From an uncultured Thalassolituus sp. (GTDB lineage Bacteria > Pseudomonadota > Gammaproteobacteria > Pseudomonadales > Oceanobacteraceae), in assembly GCF_950066645.1 (NCBI RefSeq), contig NZ_CATMFB010000002.1:310001-374000 (forward strand): a stretch of 64,000 bases of DNA, given 5' to 3'. The position numbers were made by a program, and so were the translations under genes. A model generated the notes under the pieces. That model searched no databases and was not told the DNA's origin. It saw only the letters and a list, made by a program, of their open reading frames with translations. Below, piece after piece: positions 36,401 to 46,364 of the stretch. Numbering within the stretch: position 1 is the stretch's first letter; each line of letters begins with the position of its first letter.

Positions 36401-38332
36401 AAGAGTAATATTCCGCCCTATCAGAAGTCGTATGTCTTCAACATTACTGAGCACCGGTGCTGCAGCAACGACCGTCACCTGAAAAGTGTCTGAAAACAGA
36501 TTCCTGCCGGAGGCATCACTGACAGAAAAACGCGCACCAGCAATCCCCTCGCGCACACCCGTAATCGTAAATCCATCCGCGAGACTGCCTGTCGCGGAAA
36601 TACGCGATTCGTCGCTTGCCGATACAGGCAGCAGCGACACATTATAAGGAGCAAAACCTCCTGATACGTCAGGGCCAGAAATCCCGACCGACTGAGCTGT
36701 CGCTATGACAATATCACTCAGAGAAACAACCATCTCCAGAGGGCTACCAGGAATCAGCCGGAGAACGATCGAATAAACAATGTCATCTTCACCAACCCAG
36801 ATATCGATCACAATATCGGTGGCATCAAATTCAGGAATTTCTCCACGCACGAAAACCTTGCCGTCCGCAGTGATTGTCAGCATGTCTGCAAACCATTGCG
36901 GACCTTCCGTCAGGTGCAACAGATAACTGGCGTCGGTTGCTGACAGCATCAACCCATCCAGCTCTGCCAACCGGAAGTCTGCCGAGGTCCCGGGAATTAA
37001 GACAAGGTCTCCCCCCATTTCCAACGGCTGGTTCACTTCGTTGAGCAATTCACCTGAGACAGAGAGATCTGACAATTCTTCAATGACTGGCGTATCGGAA
37101 AAATCAAACCTGAGAACGCGCTCCTCTCCCGCCGCGAAAAAGTAACGCCCCCCATCACGAGCAACCCGCGCAGTTGAGGAACGCGCTGCGTTGAGATACT
37201 GATACAGCACTACGTCAATCTGTGCCTGGGTATTATCAGGAATATATCCATCAAACACAGCAAGCCCACCCGCACGATAATCTACGGCCACACGCCTCTG
37301 GGAGTAGCGGCTGTTCAGCGGTGTTACGATATATTCAATGCGATAAATGACGTCCTCTGCTTCAGGCAGAACCGACTCGATACGGACCTCAGCAGGACGT
37401 GGAGAAACGTCGACATTCCACCAGGTAAAATGACTGACTTCTCCACGTTGTGCCAGACCTGTCGGCGAATGCTCGCTGGCAACCACTGTACCTTCGCCAT
37501 CCTCATGCCAGATACCGGTGTCTTCATCCAGATACCAGAATGGAATGACATCCCCCAGACGCACCGGTGTGCCGTCCGGGTGTGACGTGACATACACAGG
37601 AACTTCGATGGTTGCCGTCTGCCCCTCAGCCAGTTGCAGTTCATTGCCGGACTCGTCGGTAAAGTGGTATTCGACCGTACCGTAAGTAATCAATGGTCGT
37701 TCGCTACCGTCTTCGAGCACCGCATTAAAGCTACCCGGAAAAGCGCCAGCTGCAGTCTCGCCAGACGCAACATCGACAGGCGTGACAGACACCAGCACAT
37801 TGCCTGAATAGATATCTCCGGCAGCGGTGACGAAGGCATTCGCACCGGCCACCATGGCGGCACCGTCTTTCCCTGTAATGTCAGCACCCTCTGCTGCAAC
37901 AAATGACACGGAAGCCTCCCGGGCGATCAGAACCACCCGCTGAGTCTGCGCTGTCTGAAAATCAGCAGCCCACACCTGAGGTGCGTACCCCGCAAGGGCA
38001 AAACGGAGGTTTTTTTCTCCGGTCGGAATGTCCACCAGCGTCAGACGACCACTGTCATCCGTGACCCCCAGCTCTCCGGAGTCATCCAGCACACTGACGC
38101 CCGACAGCAGTTTTCCTGACGGATCCGTAACCTCAAGAACCAGATCAGCGGTACTGAGCGCAGCCGCTTTTTCGGCCTCGGCCAAAGGTTCCGGAGAAGG
38201 TAATACAGGGGTGGGAAGACCCGGAATATCCGGGTCTGGAGAAACGCTGTCTGAATCTGAGCCCGAGCCGGAGCAGCCGGCAAGCGCCAGCAGCACGCAG
38301 CCCAGAAATAATTTTCTGGTCTGAGTAAACAT
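33482..38332 (-). CDS. Large lipoprotein with Ig-like and Asp-box (BNR) propeller repeats
   Basis: A 1616-residue lipoprotein: signal peptide with lipobox LALAGC (C20) followed by Ser, which predicts the outer membrane. A Ser/Asp/Pro-rich tether follows, then a carboxypeptidase-regulatory-like fold (about 60-130), further beta-rich domains, two He_PIG-type Ig domains (about 627-780, containing LPPGVTFDASSGEFSG and LPQGLHLDADSGVISG) and a cadherin-like domain (780-875). From about 877 to the end there are repeated Asp-box motifs such as SDDQGESW, SDDEGLSW, SYDGLEW, SYNGIDW and TADGIDW, indicating a beta-propeller of the sialidase/sortilin fold without visible catalytic residues. Surface adhesion or polymer binding is a guess. 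It is transcribed alone. Confidence 0.8.
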   Translation of the reverse strand: MFTQTRKLFLGCVLLALAGCSGSGSDSDSVSPDPDIPGLPTPVLPSPEPLAEAEKAAALSTADLVLEVTDPSGKLLSGVSVLDDSGELGVTDDSGRLTLVDIPTGEKNLRFALAGYAPQVWAADFQTAQTQRVVLIAREASVSFVAAEGADITGKDGAAMVAGANAFVTAAGDIYSGNVLVSVTPVDVASGETAAGAFPGSFNAVLEDGSERPLITYGTVEYHFTDESGNELQLAEGQTATIEVPVYVTSHPDGTPVRLGDVIPFWYLDEDTGIWHEDGEGTVVASEHSPTGLAQRGEVSHFTWWNVDVSPRPAEVRIESVLPEAEDVIYRIEYIVTPLNSRYSQRRVAVDYRAGGLAVFDGYIPDNTQAQIDVVLYQYLNAARSSTARVARDGGRYFFAAGEERVLRFDFSDTPVIEELSDLSVSGELLNEVNQPLEMGGDLVLIPGTSADFRLAELDGLMLSATDASYLLHLTEGPQWFADMLTITADGKVFVRGEIPEFDATDIVIDIWVGEDDIVYSIVLRLIPGSPLEMVVSLSDIVIATAQSVGISGPDVSGGFAPYNVSLLPVSASDESRISATGSLADGFTITGVREGIAGARFSVSDASGRNLFSDTFQVTVVAAAPVLSNVEDIRLLIGRNITLVPEVEGLVATWSYDGVLPPGVTFDASSGEFSGTLDRVGTFPLTLTAANLQGSHSTSFTIAVNPETLAPMTDTGLNLSQLTGINAASWTLVSGSLPQGLHLDADSGVISGAAQESGEFLLTFDADGSTVTFTLTVSEILNNPPELSADLPDTVRLGGRAVFTVSASDIDGDEVSVQVQVSDNSIANLVSLSADTYQIDVSAVAMDDDEFEITIIALDSAGSETVIRQTVKVERQAFALGPLLSNGPSINSPAIQDTGDSCVMYYQSSSSYGAGLYYVYDKETASWAAEPGTAVNNISLLDIETQHGVTVWGGYIPQQRGSYADSLINAGFMVEGELVPFTSLPDVSEENLTARINHVLTYQTAGGDLRLYVSVTDEGLFYSDDQGESWNRQVIEGVSRLSVRNLMDAGGVLMVRGYQQAEGYFNEILLVSDDEGLSWEATQINNGVADISKVISHPETGLRIGVGNYYYNDGMTVAEPGINYSYDGLEWQRIESFEVSEGGTDFNRVEMMSLEYSNGRWLAAGYGGSRSVVAQSYNGIDWNLLYTSTDSDALIKVATNCFADERLLTVTGNSLIWNNLAESYQPLNEGLLIQDWYINPLEADIRAYEEKVDTSSGRPVYGGAFVHETADGIDWQVSEMTLDGVAMESLPDFIVRGSDGTWYLPQDELVNFQSDNGVDFESVPYSLPEDEVLENLILTNEGFELYYLPEDDYQNYYLVTTDGILVNFFLQDSEWTMTPLADIKDSLPDFAPEDLRRVSVATDGVFYLLVDSETESGLVTELLQYTPGTGLTLEEGCWFNGECYLNTDPDNELGQIGYFIQPVGADHFIMYSLADVSSFWSATQYRKGTGGEWQSQDISFLRSQGLIATSEIRVEAATPVSPALVTMHTLGVMAYDAEAATLAGPLTIGQQYVGKIRRSGDQYIAVTSGYRPQAYVLPIDFLSGMEWPAEYVPEVVEDETPEESEPEPLDNSQLQ

Positions 38333-38417
38333 CCCTGTATCCTGATCTGATGAGTATTGGCCGGATTACTTTACCGGCACCACCCGTCGCTTCGCTGCGA
38401 CAGAATTAAACGGGTGT

Positions 38418-38445
38418 ATAATAACTGAACAGATAGTGGCCGCAA
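38418..38445 (-). promoter_or_regulatory. Candidate promoter for the large lipoprotein gene
   Basis: On the - strand, TTGCGG (38445-38440) and TATTAT (38423-38418) are 16 bases apart and lie about 85 bases before the lipoprotein start, in the 144-base gap after cmoB. Confidence 0.35.
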
Positions 38446-38476
38446 TTGTCCCTATGCGACACTTAACCTGCTCAGA

Positions 38477-39481
38477 TCAGGCCTCAGAAAGAATGACTGC
38501 CCTCAATGGTGCCGGATACCCCTCGGCAGTTTTTGTTGGGTCATCCGGATCAAGAAAGTCTGGGAGCGAATTGAAACGCATCCAGTCGGTGGTCCGTTGC
38601 TCTTCAATACTGGTCTGATTAAGGTCGACCAGACGCGGATTTTTCAGGCCCGCGCGCCGACACCATAACAGCAGCGTATCAACCGATGGTAGAAACCAGA
38701 CGTTACGCATCATGGCATAGCGGTCTTCTGGCATCAGTACTTCGCCGAGCCTGCCTTCAATCACTAAGGTTTCAAGTACCAGCTGACCACCAGGACGCAG
38801 GGTATCCCGCAGCTCCTGCAGGTGATCAATCGGCGACTTGCGGTGGTAAAGAACCCCCATCGAAAACGTCGTATCAAATGCACGCAGGCGTGCGGGTACG
38901 TCTTCCATCCTTAAAGGCAACAGGTCGATCGATTGTTTCCCGAGTGCCCGTTCGGCATAACGCTTCAACGCCTGAAACTGCATCAGAAACAACCGGGAAG
39001 GGTCGACTCCGATCACCCGTTCGGCACCATCGCCCAACATGCGCCACATGTGATAGCCAGAGCCACACCCGACGTCCAGTACCGTACGCCCCTTGAGAGG
39101 AGCAAGATGAGGGCCGACTCTGTCCCACTTCCAGTCCGAGCGCCACTCGGTATCGATATGTGTGTCGAAGAACTGAAACGGCCCTTTACGCCAGGGCATC
39201 AGACCACGCAGCCCGGCTTCGACCGCAGCACTTTCTTGTGCTGACAACCCGCGTTTACTCAGGCGAAGGTCATGTGCAGTGAGATCACATGCCTCCGGAG
39301 TAATCGCTGGCAACGCATCCAGTGCGTCCAGCCAGCGGGCCTGATCGCCATGCTCTTTGTCATGAAGAAACAGCTGCAGCTGATCCTGTAGAATCTGTCC
39401 CCACGGGGCAAATTTACCCTCCTGCAAAAACGCATGAACATCATCAAACCAGGGCAGCAGAGAATCGTCGGAATCAGTCAT
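38477..39481 (-). CDS. cmoB: tRNA U34 carboxymethyltransferase
   Basis: A 334-residue enzyme that uses carboxy-S-adenosylmethionine to turn 5-hydroxyuridine at tRNA position 34 into uridine-5-oxyacetic acid. It has the CmoB-specific [23 protein letters not shown] stretch in two parts (about residues 96-118) and the cofactor motif [15 protein letters not shown]. Its start codon shares one base with the cmoA stop (TAATG), so the two are translationally coupled, which fits one pathway. Confidence 0.96.
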   Translation of the reverse strand: MTDSDDSLLPWFDDVHAFLQEGKFAPWGQILQDQLQLFLHDKEHGDQARWLDALDALPAITPEACDLTAHDLRLSKRGLSAQESAAVEAGLRGLMPWRKGPFQFFDTHIDTEWRSDWKWDRVGPHLAPLKGRTVLDVGCGSGYHMWRMLGDGAERVIGVDPSRLFLMQFQALKRYAERALGKQSIDLLPLRMEDVPARLRAFDTTFSMGVLYHRKSPIDHLQELRDTLRPGGQLVLETLVIEGRLGEVLMPEDRYAMMRNVWFLPSVDTLLLWCRRAGLKNPRLVDLNQTSIEEQRTTDWMRFNSLPDFLDPDDPTKTAEGYPAPLRAVILSEA

Positions 39482-40206
39482 TATTTTATGGCGAGGTAAG
39501 AAACAAAATTAAAGCACTGATACCAACGGATCACTTTTGAGAAACCCGCCGCCAGCAGGCGCTCGCGGTGCACGTCTTCGGTTTCCGGGATCAGTACATT
39601 TTCAATGGCACTGCGCTTCTGGGCGATCTCCAGATCGGAATAACCATTCGCCCGCTTGAAGTCGTGGTGCAGGGTATCCTGAATCTGTTGCTCGTCAGCA
39701 TCAAACGCAATTTTTTCAGAGAGAATCAGTGCGCCACCGTCACAGGTCGCAGCAGCAATGCGCGACAACAATGTCAGACGCTGCTCGGGGGCAATAAACT
39801 GCAGAACAAAGTTCAGTGCGGTAACAGAAGCATTCTCAAGTGGGTAGTTGCAGATATCGGCACACACCAGATCAACCTCAGGACCCTCATCGTCCAATGC
39901 CAGATAATGCCCGGCGCGCTCCAGCATCGACTGCGAATTATCAATACCTATAATCCGGCAGTCGTCGGTCGTCAACGCGTGGCGCATAGCGAGGGTCACG
40001 GCACCGAGTGAACACCCCAGGTCGTATAGATGCGTGCCTGCCTGAGCGTAACGGGCTGCAATAATACCCGACATGGCCACCGTCTCAGCGTACCCCGGAA
40101 CTGACCGACGGATCATGTCCGGAAATACGCGTGCGACTGCGGTATCAAAGCGGAAATCCGGGACCTTATCGAGGTGAGTCTGATAGATATCGTCGCGGTC
40201 GGTCAT
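39481..40206 (-). CDS. cmoA: Carboxy-SAM synthase
   Basis: A 241-residue enzyme that converts SAM and prephenate to carboxy-SAM for CmoB. It has the SAM-fold motif [30 protein letters not shown], and the CmoA-type [13 protein letters not shown] and LSEKIAF. The N-terminus [15 protein letters not shown] is characteristic. It is 66 bases after the diguanylate cyclase gene and overlaps cmoB by one base. Confidence 0.96.
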   Translation of the reverse strand: MTDRDDIYQTHLDKVPDFRFDTAVARVFPDMIRRSVPGYAETVAMSGIIAARYAQAGTHLYDLGCSLGAVTLAMRHALTTDDCRIIGIDNSQSMLERAGHYLALDDEGPEVDLVCADICNYPLENASVTALNFVLQFIAPEQRLTLLSRIAAATCDGGALILSEKIAFDADEQQIQDTLHHDFKRANGYSDLEIAQKRSAIENVLIPETEDVHRERLLAAGFSKVIRWYQCFNFVSYLAIK

Positions 40207-40272
40207 GTCAGTTCGCTGCGCAGAAGATGAAAAGGCGCAAGTTTACCGGAGCTCAGCGACAACGGCCAATCG

Positions 40273-42036
40273 TCAGAGCAGCCGGACGCAATTACGACCT
40301 TCTTCTTTGGCGGCGTAGAGCCCGGTATCCACCCGCTCCAATGCCGTCACGTAGGATTCACCCTCACGGTGATAGGTCACCCCCAGACTGCAGGTGACTG
40401 CAATCCGCTCGTCCTGCCAGTGGAACGCCTGGTCGGCTATTTTACGCCGGATACGTTCCGCCAGACGTTCGAGCGAGCCTTCGGTCGCGCCGACAACGAC
40501 CACAACAAATTCCTCTCCGCCGTAGCGGTACAGGGTATCGGTATAACGCAGGCTGTCGTCTACCCGGCGTGCGAAATCCGCCAGAATCTGATCGCCGGCA
40601 AGATGACCGAAACGATCATTGATCGCTTTGAAGTGATCAATGTCGAGCATGATCAGACCGACGTGTCCGTCCCCGCGGGACCCGTAGCTTTCCAGCTCAT
40701 TCAGACGGGCCTCCAGGCTGGCCCGGGTGCCGGCTGAGGTCAGGTGATCAATGCGTACTTCACGCTTCAATTGCCGCATCTGCTGCTCGATCGACTCAGC
40801 ATTGACCAGCAGAACGCCCATCACCGAACCGGATGGTTCAGCCACAGGGCCAACGCTGCACAGTACCGTAAAGCGCTGGCCGTTTTTTCTCTGCAATGTC
40901 AGACGGAACATACGATGCCGGTAGTGTCTCAGTTGCCGGTCCGAGGTCATTCTGGCTAACACCCGTTCAAACCGCTCACGCCATTCGTCCGGAACAAAAC
41001 GACTGATGTTCACGGCTCTGAACTCGTCAGGCCCGACCCCGAACATAGCGGCAGCCCGTCGGTTACTTTCCCGTACGGAGCCATCTGCGGCGAGGTATAT
41101 CATTCCGCCACGAACGATATCCATCATGCTACTCAGTTTCCGGTAGGTCGCTTCCCGCTCCCGTTCTTCGTCCGCGATACGCCGGTACCAGAGTGATTCC
41201 TGAGCGCTGTTCCAGATCAGAGCCCCGAGCACAACCACTGAAAACGCGGCGATGTACAACCCCATTGCCAACCCGGGAGACAGCGCGCCAGAGACCATGA
41301 GGTTATAGACCACCACACCCAACGCCAGCGGGCCCATAAGTACCGGAAACAACAAGCGCTCGAACTGACGTCTTCCAACAGACGCGCCAGCATCAGCGGC
41401 ACGATGCTGAGGGTACAGACGCAGCGTCAATGCCGCCGTCGACAACAGAAACAGAAGTGCCGTATGAAGTGCGACGGTGGAAAAGAAATCCGACGACTGA
41501 ACATCGGCCGGGTCCAGCAGGTAGACCCCGAGTACTGTGAGAGGAATACTGGCACTGAGCAGCAGCATAAAAGCCCGGAAACCACCGGGGAGCGGTAGTG
41601 ACGCAGTCATCATCGTCAGTGCAAGGACAATAAATGTAACAGCCGTCGCCGGTGACGGTCGCCCCGGCAGCTCAGTGCTGTATGGATCAGCAATCAACCA
41701 CTCATCGACACCGAGTGAATACCCGGTCAGGTATTGTGAAAGCGTGGCCAGCATCAGGATCGCAAGCAACAGACCTGCGATCTGCAACCGCGACACCGCA
41801 CGACGGGTATGAGGACATACCAGCCCGATAGAAATCATCAGGAAACCGATGGCCGTGTTCGCTTTCATGGTGGGAAAGCCATCAATCACGCTCATCAGAG
41901 CACGCTGACCAGTAATCCAGCCAAGCAACACCAGTCCGGAGATCAGTGCAATGATCCAGCTTAGAATCTTCTGAAGGGTTGCCGGTGGCTCATCTGAAGC
42001 CTCCACCAGCGCTGAGTATTGCGAGAATCCGTCCAT
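40273..42036 (-). CDS. Membrane PAS-GGDEF diguanylate cyclase
   Basis: About 587 residues from the ATG at 42036; a TTG nine codons earlier, close to the rmuC stop, is an alternative start. About eight membrane helices occupy residues 20-275, followed by a PAS domain (about 300-415, with GMIYLAADGSVRESNRRAAAMFG) and a GGDEF domain with YRYGGEEFVVVVV near residue 505. The inhibitory site RYTD lies exactly five residues before GGEEF, so product feedback is expected, unlike the other GGDEF protein in this window. The active-site motif is intact, so c-di-GMP synthesis is likely. The gene sits between rmuC and cmoA on the same strand. Confidence 0.88.
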   Translation of the reverse strand: MDGFSQYSALVEASDEPPATLQKILSWIIALISGLVLLGWITGQRALMSVIDGFPTMKANTAIGFLMISIGLVCPHTRRAVSRLQIAGLLLAILMLATLSQYLTGYSLGVDEWLIADPYSTELPGRPSPATAVTFIVLALTMMTASLPLPGGFRAFMLLLSASIPLTVLGVYLLDPADVQSSDFFSTVALHTALLFLLSTAALTLRLYPQHRAADAGASVGRRQFERLLFPVLMGPLALGVVVYNLMVSGALSPGLAMGLYIAAFSVVVLGALIWNSAQESLWYRRIADEEREREATYRKLSSMMDIVRGGMIYLAADGSVRESNRRAAAMFGVGPDEFRAVNISRFVPDEWRERFERVLARMTSDRQLRHYRHRMFRLTLQRKNGQRFTVLCSVGPVAEPSGSVMGVLLVNAESIEQQMRQLKREVRIDHLTSAGTRASLEARLNELESYGSRGDGHVGLIMLDIDHFKAINDRFGHLAGDQILADFARRVDDSLRYTDTLYRYGGEEFVVVVVGATEGSLERLAERIRRKIADQAFHWQDERIAVTCSLGVTYHREGESYVTALERVDTGLYAAKEEGRNCVRLL

Positions 42037-42071
42037 GCCTGTGGCTACCCCGCCAATGAGCAATCAGTCTT

Positions 42072-43601
42072 TCAGTTGTCATCCATCAACGGCAACTGAG
42101 CCTCATTAACAGTAGCAGATTCCAGCTCATGTTCCGCCTCAGCGTCTTCGACCAGGGTACGTGACAGCTCTTTTTTAACCCGGACCCCGAGTTTGCGGAA
42201 ATCATCGGCCTGCTTGACCAGGTTGCCGCGACCGCTGCGCAGCGAATTCCAGGCTTCGTCGTAGCTTTTCTGAACGGTCGAAAGCTGGCTGCCGACTTTT
42301 TCGAACCGATCAACGACGATGACCAGCTTGTCGTAGATCTTCCCGGCCTGCTCCGCCAGTTTCTCTGTGCTGCGGTTGCGCCGCTCAATGGCCCAGATAT
42401 TGGCGACAGTCCGCAGAGTAGCCAGAAGCGTGGTGGGCGTGACCACCACAATCCGGCGCTCAAACGCTTCGTTAAAGAGGCTTTCATCCTGCTGAAACGC
42501 CAGCATAAAGGCAGGCTCTACCGGCATAAAAAGAAACACAAAGTCCGGAGAGTTGATGCCTTCGAGCTGGTGATACGCCTTGTCGCTGAGTGAGCGGATG
42601 TGCTGACGGACGGCCTCTGTGTGTGCTCTCCCCAGCGCCGACCGACGGTCGCTGTCTTCGCAGTTTACGTAATCGGTGTAGGCATTCAGCGACACCTTAG
42701 AATCGACAACGATGTGTTTATCGTCCGGAAGGTTAATCACCACGTCCGGGCGGAAGCGGCGTCCTTCATCATTCTGCAGCTGCTGCTCACGGATAAACTC
42801 GATCCCTTCCCGCAGACCCGACTTTTCTAATACAGTTTCAAGAACCAGCTCACCCCAGTTCCCCTGCGTTTTCTTCTCGCCACGCAGTGCTGTGGTTAAG
42901 GCGTGCGCCTCGGCGCTCATCTGCTGATTCAGTTGCTGCAGTTCGGTAATCTGGGCCTTGAGTGTCGCCCGGTCGCGAACGTCCGACACATAGACTTCTT
43001 CGACTTTTTTCTTCAGTCCGTCCAGTTGCTCTCTGAAGGGCGTCAACAGGCCGTTGATCCCCTGCTGGCTCTGTTCACTGAACTGACGGGTTTTCTGCTC
43101 AAAAATCTTCTGCGACAGATTCTCGAATTCTTTCAGCAACTGCTCCCGGGCTTCCTGTAACAGCGTCAGCTTTTCGGCAGACGTACGCTGCTCCTGTTGA
43201 CGGGCTTCCTGCTCGGTTGCCAGAGCGGCGGTCAGTTCCTGCTCCCGACTCCGCAGCCGGGTTAACTGATTCTGTAACTCCTGCTGCTGCTCAATCTGCT
43301 GCTGCAGGTGTTCCTGATTCTGACTGAGGCGTTCCCCGGTGCGGGCAATATCGACACTGAGGGCTTCGCGCTGCCTGCTGGAGTCTTCCAGTGCATCCTG
43401 CAGTGACTGGCAACGCGCGTGTAGAGCCTGAAGCTCGGTGTCCTGGCGCTGTTTTTCTTCCTGTATCTGACGCAGATGGTATTCCGCCTCGCGACTGCGA
43501 CGATCACGCAGCAGCCAGCCAAGGCCCGCCGAGGCGACAACGGCAAGAAGAATCAACCCAATGGATATCAGGTCCGGGCGGTTGAGAAGTGTCTCAGGCA
43601 T
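42072..43601 (-). CDS. rmuC: DNA recombination protein RmuC
   Basis: A 509-residue protein with one N-terminal membrane helix (about 12-30), a long Gln/Glu-rich coiled coil (about 40-225) and a C-terminal nuclease-like domain with GNWGELVLETVLEKSGLREG, RPDVVINLPDDKHIVVDSKVS and ERRIVVVTPTTLLATLRTV. RmuC limits inversion at short inverted repeats; the D...DSK pattern fits a PD-(D/E)XK-type core. Its start shares one base with the gph stop. Confidence 0.93.
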   Translation of the reverse strand: MPETLLNRPDLISIGLILLAVVASAGLGWLLRDRRSREAEYHLRQIQEEKQRQDTELQALHARCQSLQDALEDSSRQREALSVDIARTGERLSQNQEHLQQQIEQQQELQNQLTRLRSREQELTAALATEQEARQQEQRTSAEKLTLLQEAREQLLKEFENLSQKIFEQKTRQFSEQSQQGINGLLTPFREQLDGLKKKVEEVYVSDVRDRATLKAQITELQQLNQQMSAEAHALTTALRGEKKTQGNWGELVLETVLEKSGLREGIEFIREQQLQNDEGRRFRPDVVINLPDDKHIVVDSKVSLNAYTDYVNCEDSDRRSALGRAHTEAVRQHIRSLSDKAYHQLEGINSPDFVFLFMPVEPAFMLAFQQDESLFNEAFERRIVVVTPTTLLATLRTVANIWAIERRNRSTEKLAEQAGKIYDKLVIVVDRFEKVGSQLSTVQKSYDEAWNSLRSGRGNLVKQADDFRKLGVRVKKELSRTLVEDAEAEHELESATVNEAQLPLMDDN

Positions 43602-44299
43602 CAGATTTCCAGCAACTCCTGTAGCTGATCACACACCAGATCGGCGCCTGCCGAGTGAATGCTGTGGCCATGATTGTAACCATACGAGACTGCAATGGCC
43701 GCCGCTCCTGCGGCATGCGCAGCGCGGATATCATTCACAGAATCACCGATCATCAGTGCCCGCTCTGGCACAGTGCGCTGCCACTCACAGGCAAACTGCA
43801 CCGGCACGGGTGACGGTTTCTTTTCTTTCAGGTCATCGCCGCAGATCACTTTTACGAAATGATCCTGCCATCCCAGTGAGCGCAGCAACGGTAAGGTAAA
43901 CAGACGGGGTTTATTGGTAATAAGGATGGCCGGAATAGTCAGCGCCTGGAGAAAGGCCTCTACGCCCGGAAATGCACCCGTCGCTTCGGTCAACACACGG
44001 AGGTAAGCGCGATCAAAATGTATCCGCGCGGCACCGACCTCAGCGTCCGGTAACTCCTCCGCGGCTTGCTCACACCCGTCAGCCAGTGCCCGTCGAACCA
44101 GTTTATCGGCACCATTACCAATCCAGTGGGATACCTTTTCTATGCCCGCTGGCGCCCGCCCCAGCTCAGTGAGCATAAAGTCGCAGGCGGAGGCCAGATC
44201 CGGAACGCTGTCAATCAGCGTTCCATCAAGATCCAGCAGGAGCAGCGCCGGATCTTCTCCTCCGGTCAGGGCACGCACGTCTTCACGGAACAGAGGCAT
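43601..44299 (-). CDS. gph: Phosphoglycolate phosphatase
   Basis: A 232-residue HAD hydrolase that removes phosphoglycolate arising from DNA end repair. It has the nucleophile motif DLDGTLIDSVPDLA, ILITNKP and the acidic motif IGDSVNDIRAAHAAG. ATG 44299 is chosen because it lies one base after the rpe stop; a longer frame overlapping rpe is unlikely. The order rpe-gph is common in gammaproteobacteria and supports the assignment. Confidence 0.93.
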   Translation of the reverse strand: MPLFREDVRALTGGEDPALLLLDLDGTLIDSVPDLASACDFMLTELGRAPAGIEKVSHWIGNGADKLVRRALADGCEQAAEELPDAEVGAARIHFDRAYLRVLTEATGAFPGVEAFLQALTIPAILITNKPRLFTLPLLRSLGWQDHFVKVICGDDLKEKKPSPVPVQFACEWQRTVPERALMIGDSVNDIRAAHAAGAAAIAVSYGYNHGHSIHSAGADLVCDQLQELLEI

Positions 44300-44300
44300 A

Positions 44301-44975
44301 TCAGCCCTGAACCTTGGCAATTTCAGCACGCATTGCCGTGATCACTTCGGCATAATCCGGCTGATTAAAAATCGCCGAGCCGGCAACAAACATATCGGCC
44401 CCGGCAGCGCAGATTTCGCCAATATTATCGACTTTCACACCACCATCGATTTCCAGCCGGATGTCGAATCCGGAAGCATCAATTTTCTCCCGGGCCTGAC
44501 GCAGTTTATCCAGTGTCGCCGGGATAAAAGACTGTCCGCCAAAGCCGGGGTTCACCGACATCAGCAGCACCACATCCAGCTTGTCCATCACATAGTCCAT
44601 GTAGTGCAACGGCGTCGCCGGATTAAACACCAGGCCCGCTTTACACCCCGCCGACTTAATCAGTTGCAGGCTGCGGTCGATATGGTCAGAGGCCTCCGGG
44701 TGGAAGGTAATATACGTCGCCCCCGCCTCCGCAAAATCGCCGATCATGCGGTCAACCGGGCTGACCATCAGATGCACATCAATCGGCGCAGTAACCCCGT
44801 GATTGCGCAATGCCTTACACACCATCGGTCCGATCGTCAGATTCGGTACGTAATGGTTGTCCATCACATCAAAGTGCACAACGTCGGCTCCGGCCGCCAG
44901 AACGTTATCAACTTCTTCTCCCAGACGGGCGAAATCAGCGGACAGAATGGATGGAGCAATCAGAAAATCCTTCAT
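44301..44975 (-). CDS. rpe: Ribulose-phosphate 3-epimerase
   Basis: A 224-residue TIM-barrel enzyme interconverting ribulose 5-phosphate and xylulose 5-phosphate. The ATG at 44975 gives the standard start [21 protein letters not shown]; an upstream frame adds 47 unlike residues. Other motifs are [33 protein letters not shown] and VAGSAIF. It is the first gene of the rpe-gph-rmuC run and is divergent from the DUF3530 gene, 121 bases away. Confidence 0.96.
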   Translation of the reverse strand: MKDFLIAPSILSADFARLGEEVDNVLAAGADVVHFDVMDNHYVPNLTIGPMVCKALRNHGVTAPIDVHLMVSPVDRMIGDFAEAGATYITFHPEASDHIDRSLQLIKSAGCKAGLVFNPATPLHYMDYVMDKLDVVLLMSVNPGFGGQSFIPATLDKLRQAREKIDASGFDIRLEIDGGVKVDNIGEICAAGADMFVAGSAIFNQPDYAEVITAMRAEIAKVQG

Positions 44976-45096
44976 AAATAACGAAACCGGAGCTGTGAGT
45001 GAGGCGCTATTGTAAAGCCTCTGCGGACCCTGTGTCATGGCGTATGCGGAACACTTCTTGCTGGTTTTCCTGCAGAACCGCACGAGTAACGTTTTT

Positions 45097-46275
45097 ATGA
45101 CGAGGCACAAAGACATATTCGCCCTGCTTCTCGCACTTCTGCTCAGCCTGTCGGCCCCGGCAGTGCTGGCCGAAGAGGATGAAGCAGAGAACGACGGACA
45201 GCCAGACGCTGAGGCGGCGATGCCAGCGCGCAGTTACGCTGTGCCGTATCCCCACGCCCGACGACATCAGGCGGTTCTGGAGTATCTGCAACTGAATCAG
45301 CGACAACAGGAAGCCGTCACTCTGATTGCGGACGAGCAGACCTTTTACGGGCTGTTTCTGCGGGAGCGTTCCGGTCAGCCCCAGGGCGGCGCCCTGTTGC
45401 TACACGATCTCGAACAGCATGGTCACTGGCCGGAACTGATAGCGCCGCTGCGGGAGGCCCTGCCTGATCACGGCTGGACGACGCTGGCCATCGAACTCCC
45501 CACGCCGACACCCGCGCCTCTCCCACCCAGACCCGAGCCCACAACCGATACGCCCGATGACGCGGGTGGGGATACCGGGGAATCCAGTGAAGATGAGCCA
45601 GTCACAACTGCCGCAACCGAGCCCGAGGACCCCCAAACGGACCCCGAAGATAATGACGGAATTAACGCTGCAACAGAGCCTCAGGACGACGAAGACGACA
45701 CCCCGGGTGGAGATCCCGCCGACATGTCCGCTGAGCCTCCTCTGCCACCGCTGGGAGAACTGCCCCAACCCGATGCCCCCTCTCCTCCACCGCCCGCCGA
45801 CGAACCCGCGCCGGATCTGCGGCAGAAGTTTGCCGCAGAGGTGCGATCACGGATCGCCTCAGGCCTTGAGTATCTGGGACAACGTGGCCAGCTCAATCTG
45901 GTTCTGATTGCCAGTGGCGACAGCGCCGTCTGGGCTGCAGGGCTGATTGAGGCGCGACAACGGGACAACGACAATGCCCGGGGGATAGCGCTGGGGTTGA
46001 TTGACGCTCGCGAGCACCCAGCCAGTCAGCTCACGCTGACACAGGTACTCGAGACCCTCGACGTACCGGTACTCGATCTGGTGACGGCCGATAACCGCAC
46101 ACCAGAGTGGTCGGTCAGAGAACGCAGAGGTGCAATGGCGAGAAGGCACAGGGGCGGTTATCAGCAGATACGCTTAGAAGGCAGCGGTCACGCCAACCCT
46201 CTGGTCGTGCGCCGTATCCGCGGTTGGCTGAAGACCAATGCGGCAGGGACAGAGCTTAAAGATATCCCTGACTGA
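45097..46275 (+). CDS. DUF3530-family exported alpha/beta-hydrolase-like protein
   Basis: A 392-residue exported protein. The ATG at 45097 gives a clean signal peptide (MTRHKD, hydrophobic core, cleavage after AVLA). The family pattern is visible in [31 protein letters not shown] and, near the end, [30 protein letters not shown] low-complexity insertion of about 105 residues (133-237), rich in Pro, Asp, Glu and Thr, splits the fold where other members have a shorter loop. No classical Ser-His-Asp set is obvious. The periplasmic role is unknown. Confidence 0.75.
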   Translation: MTRHKDIFALLLALLLSLSAPAVLAEEDEAENDGQPDAEAAMPARSYAVPYPHARRHQAVLEYLQLNQRQQEAVTLIADEQTFYGLFLRERSGQPQGGALLLHDLEQHGHWPELIAPLREALPDHGWTTLAIELPTPTPAPLPPRPEPTTDTPDDAGGDTGESSEDEPVTTAATEPEDPQTDPEDNDGINAATEPQDDEDDTPGGDPADMSAEPPLPPLGELPQPDAPSPPPPADEPAPDLRQKFAAEVRSRIASGLEYLGQRGQLNLVLIASGDSAVWAAGLIEARQRDNDNARGIALGLIDAREHPASQLTLTQVLETLDVPVLDLVTADNRTPEWSVRERRGAMARRHRGGYQQIRLEGSGHANPLVVRRIRGWLKTNAAGTELKDIPD

Positions 46276-46364
46276 TCTGAGTCAGAAAACCGCAAAAAAA
46301 GTCAGGCAATTCTTCCGGGCTTTTCTACACTTTTGATTCAGGAAACACCAATGAGGGATCCAGC

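Noticed and set aside
45540-45800. Proline/acid-rich repeat as a CRISPR or satellite array
   Set aside because: The repetition is at the amino-acid composition level inside an open frame; there are no regular repeat-spacer units.
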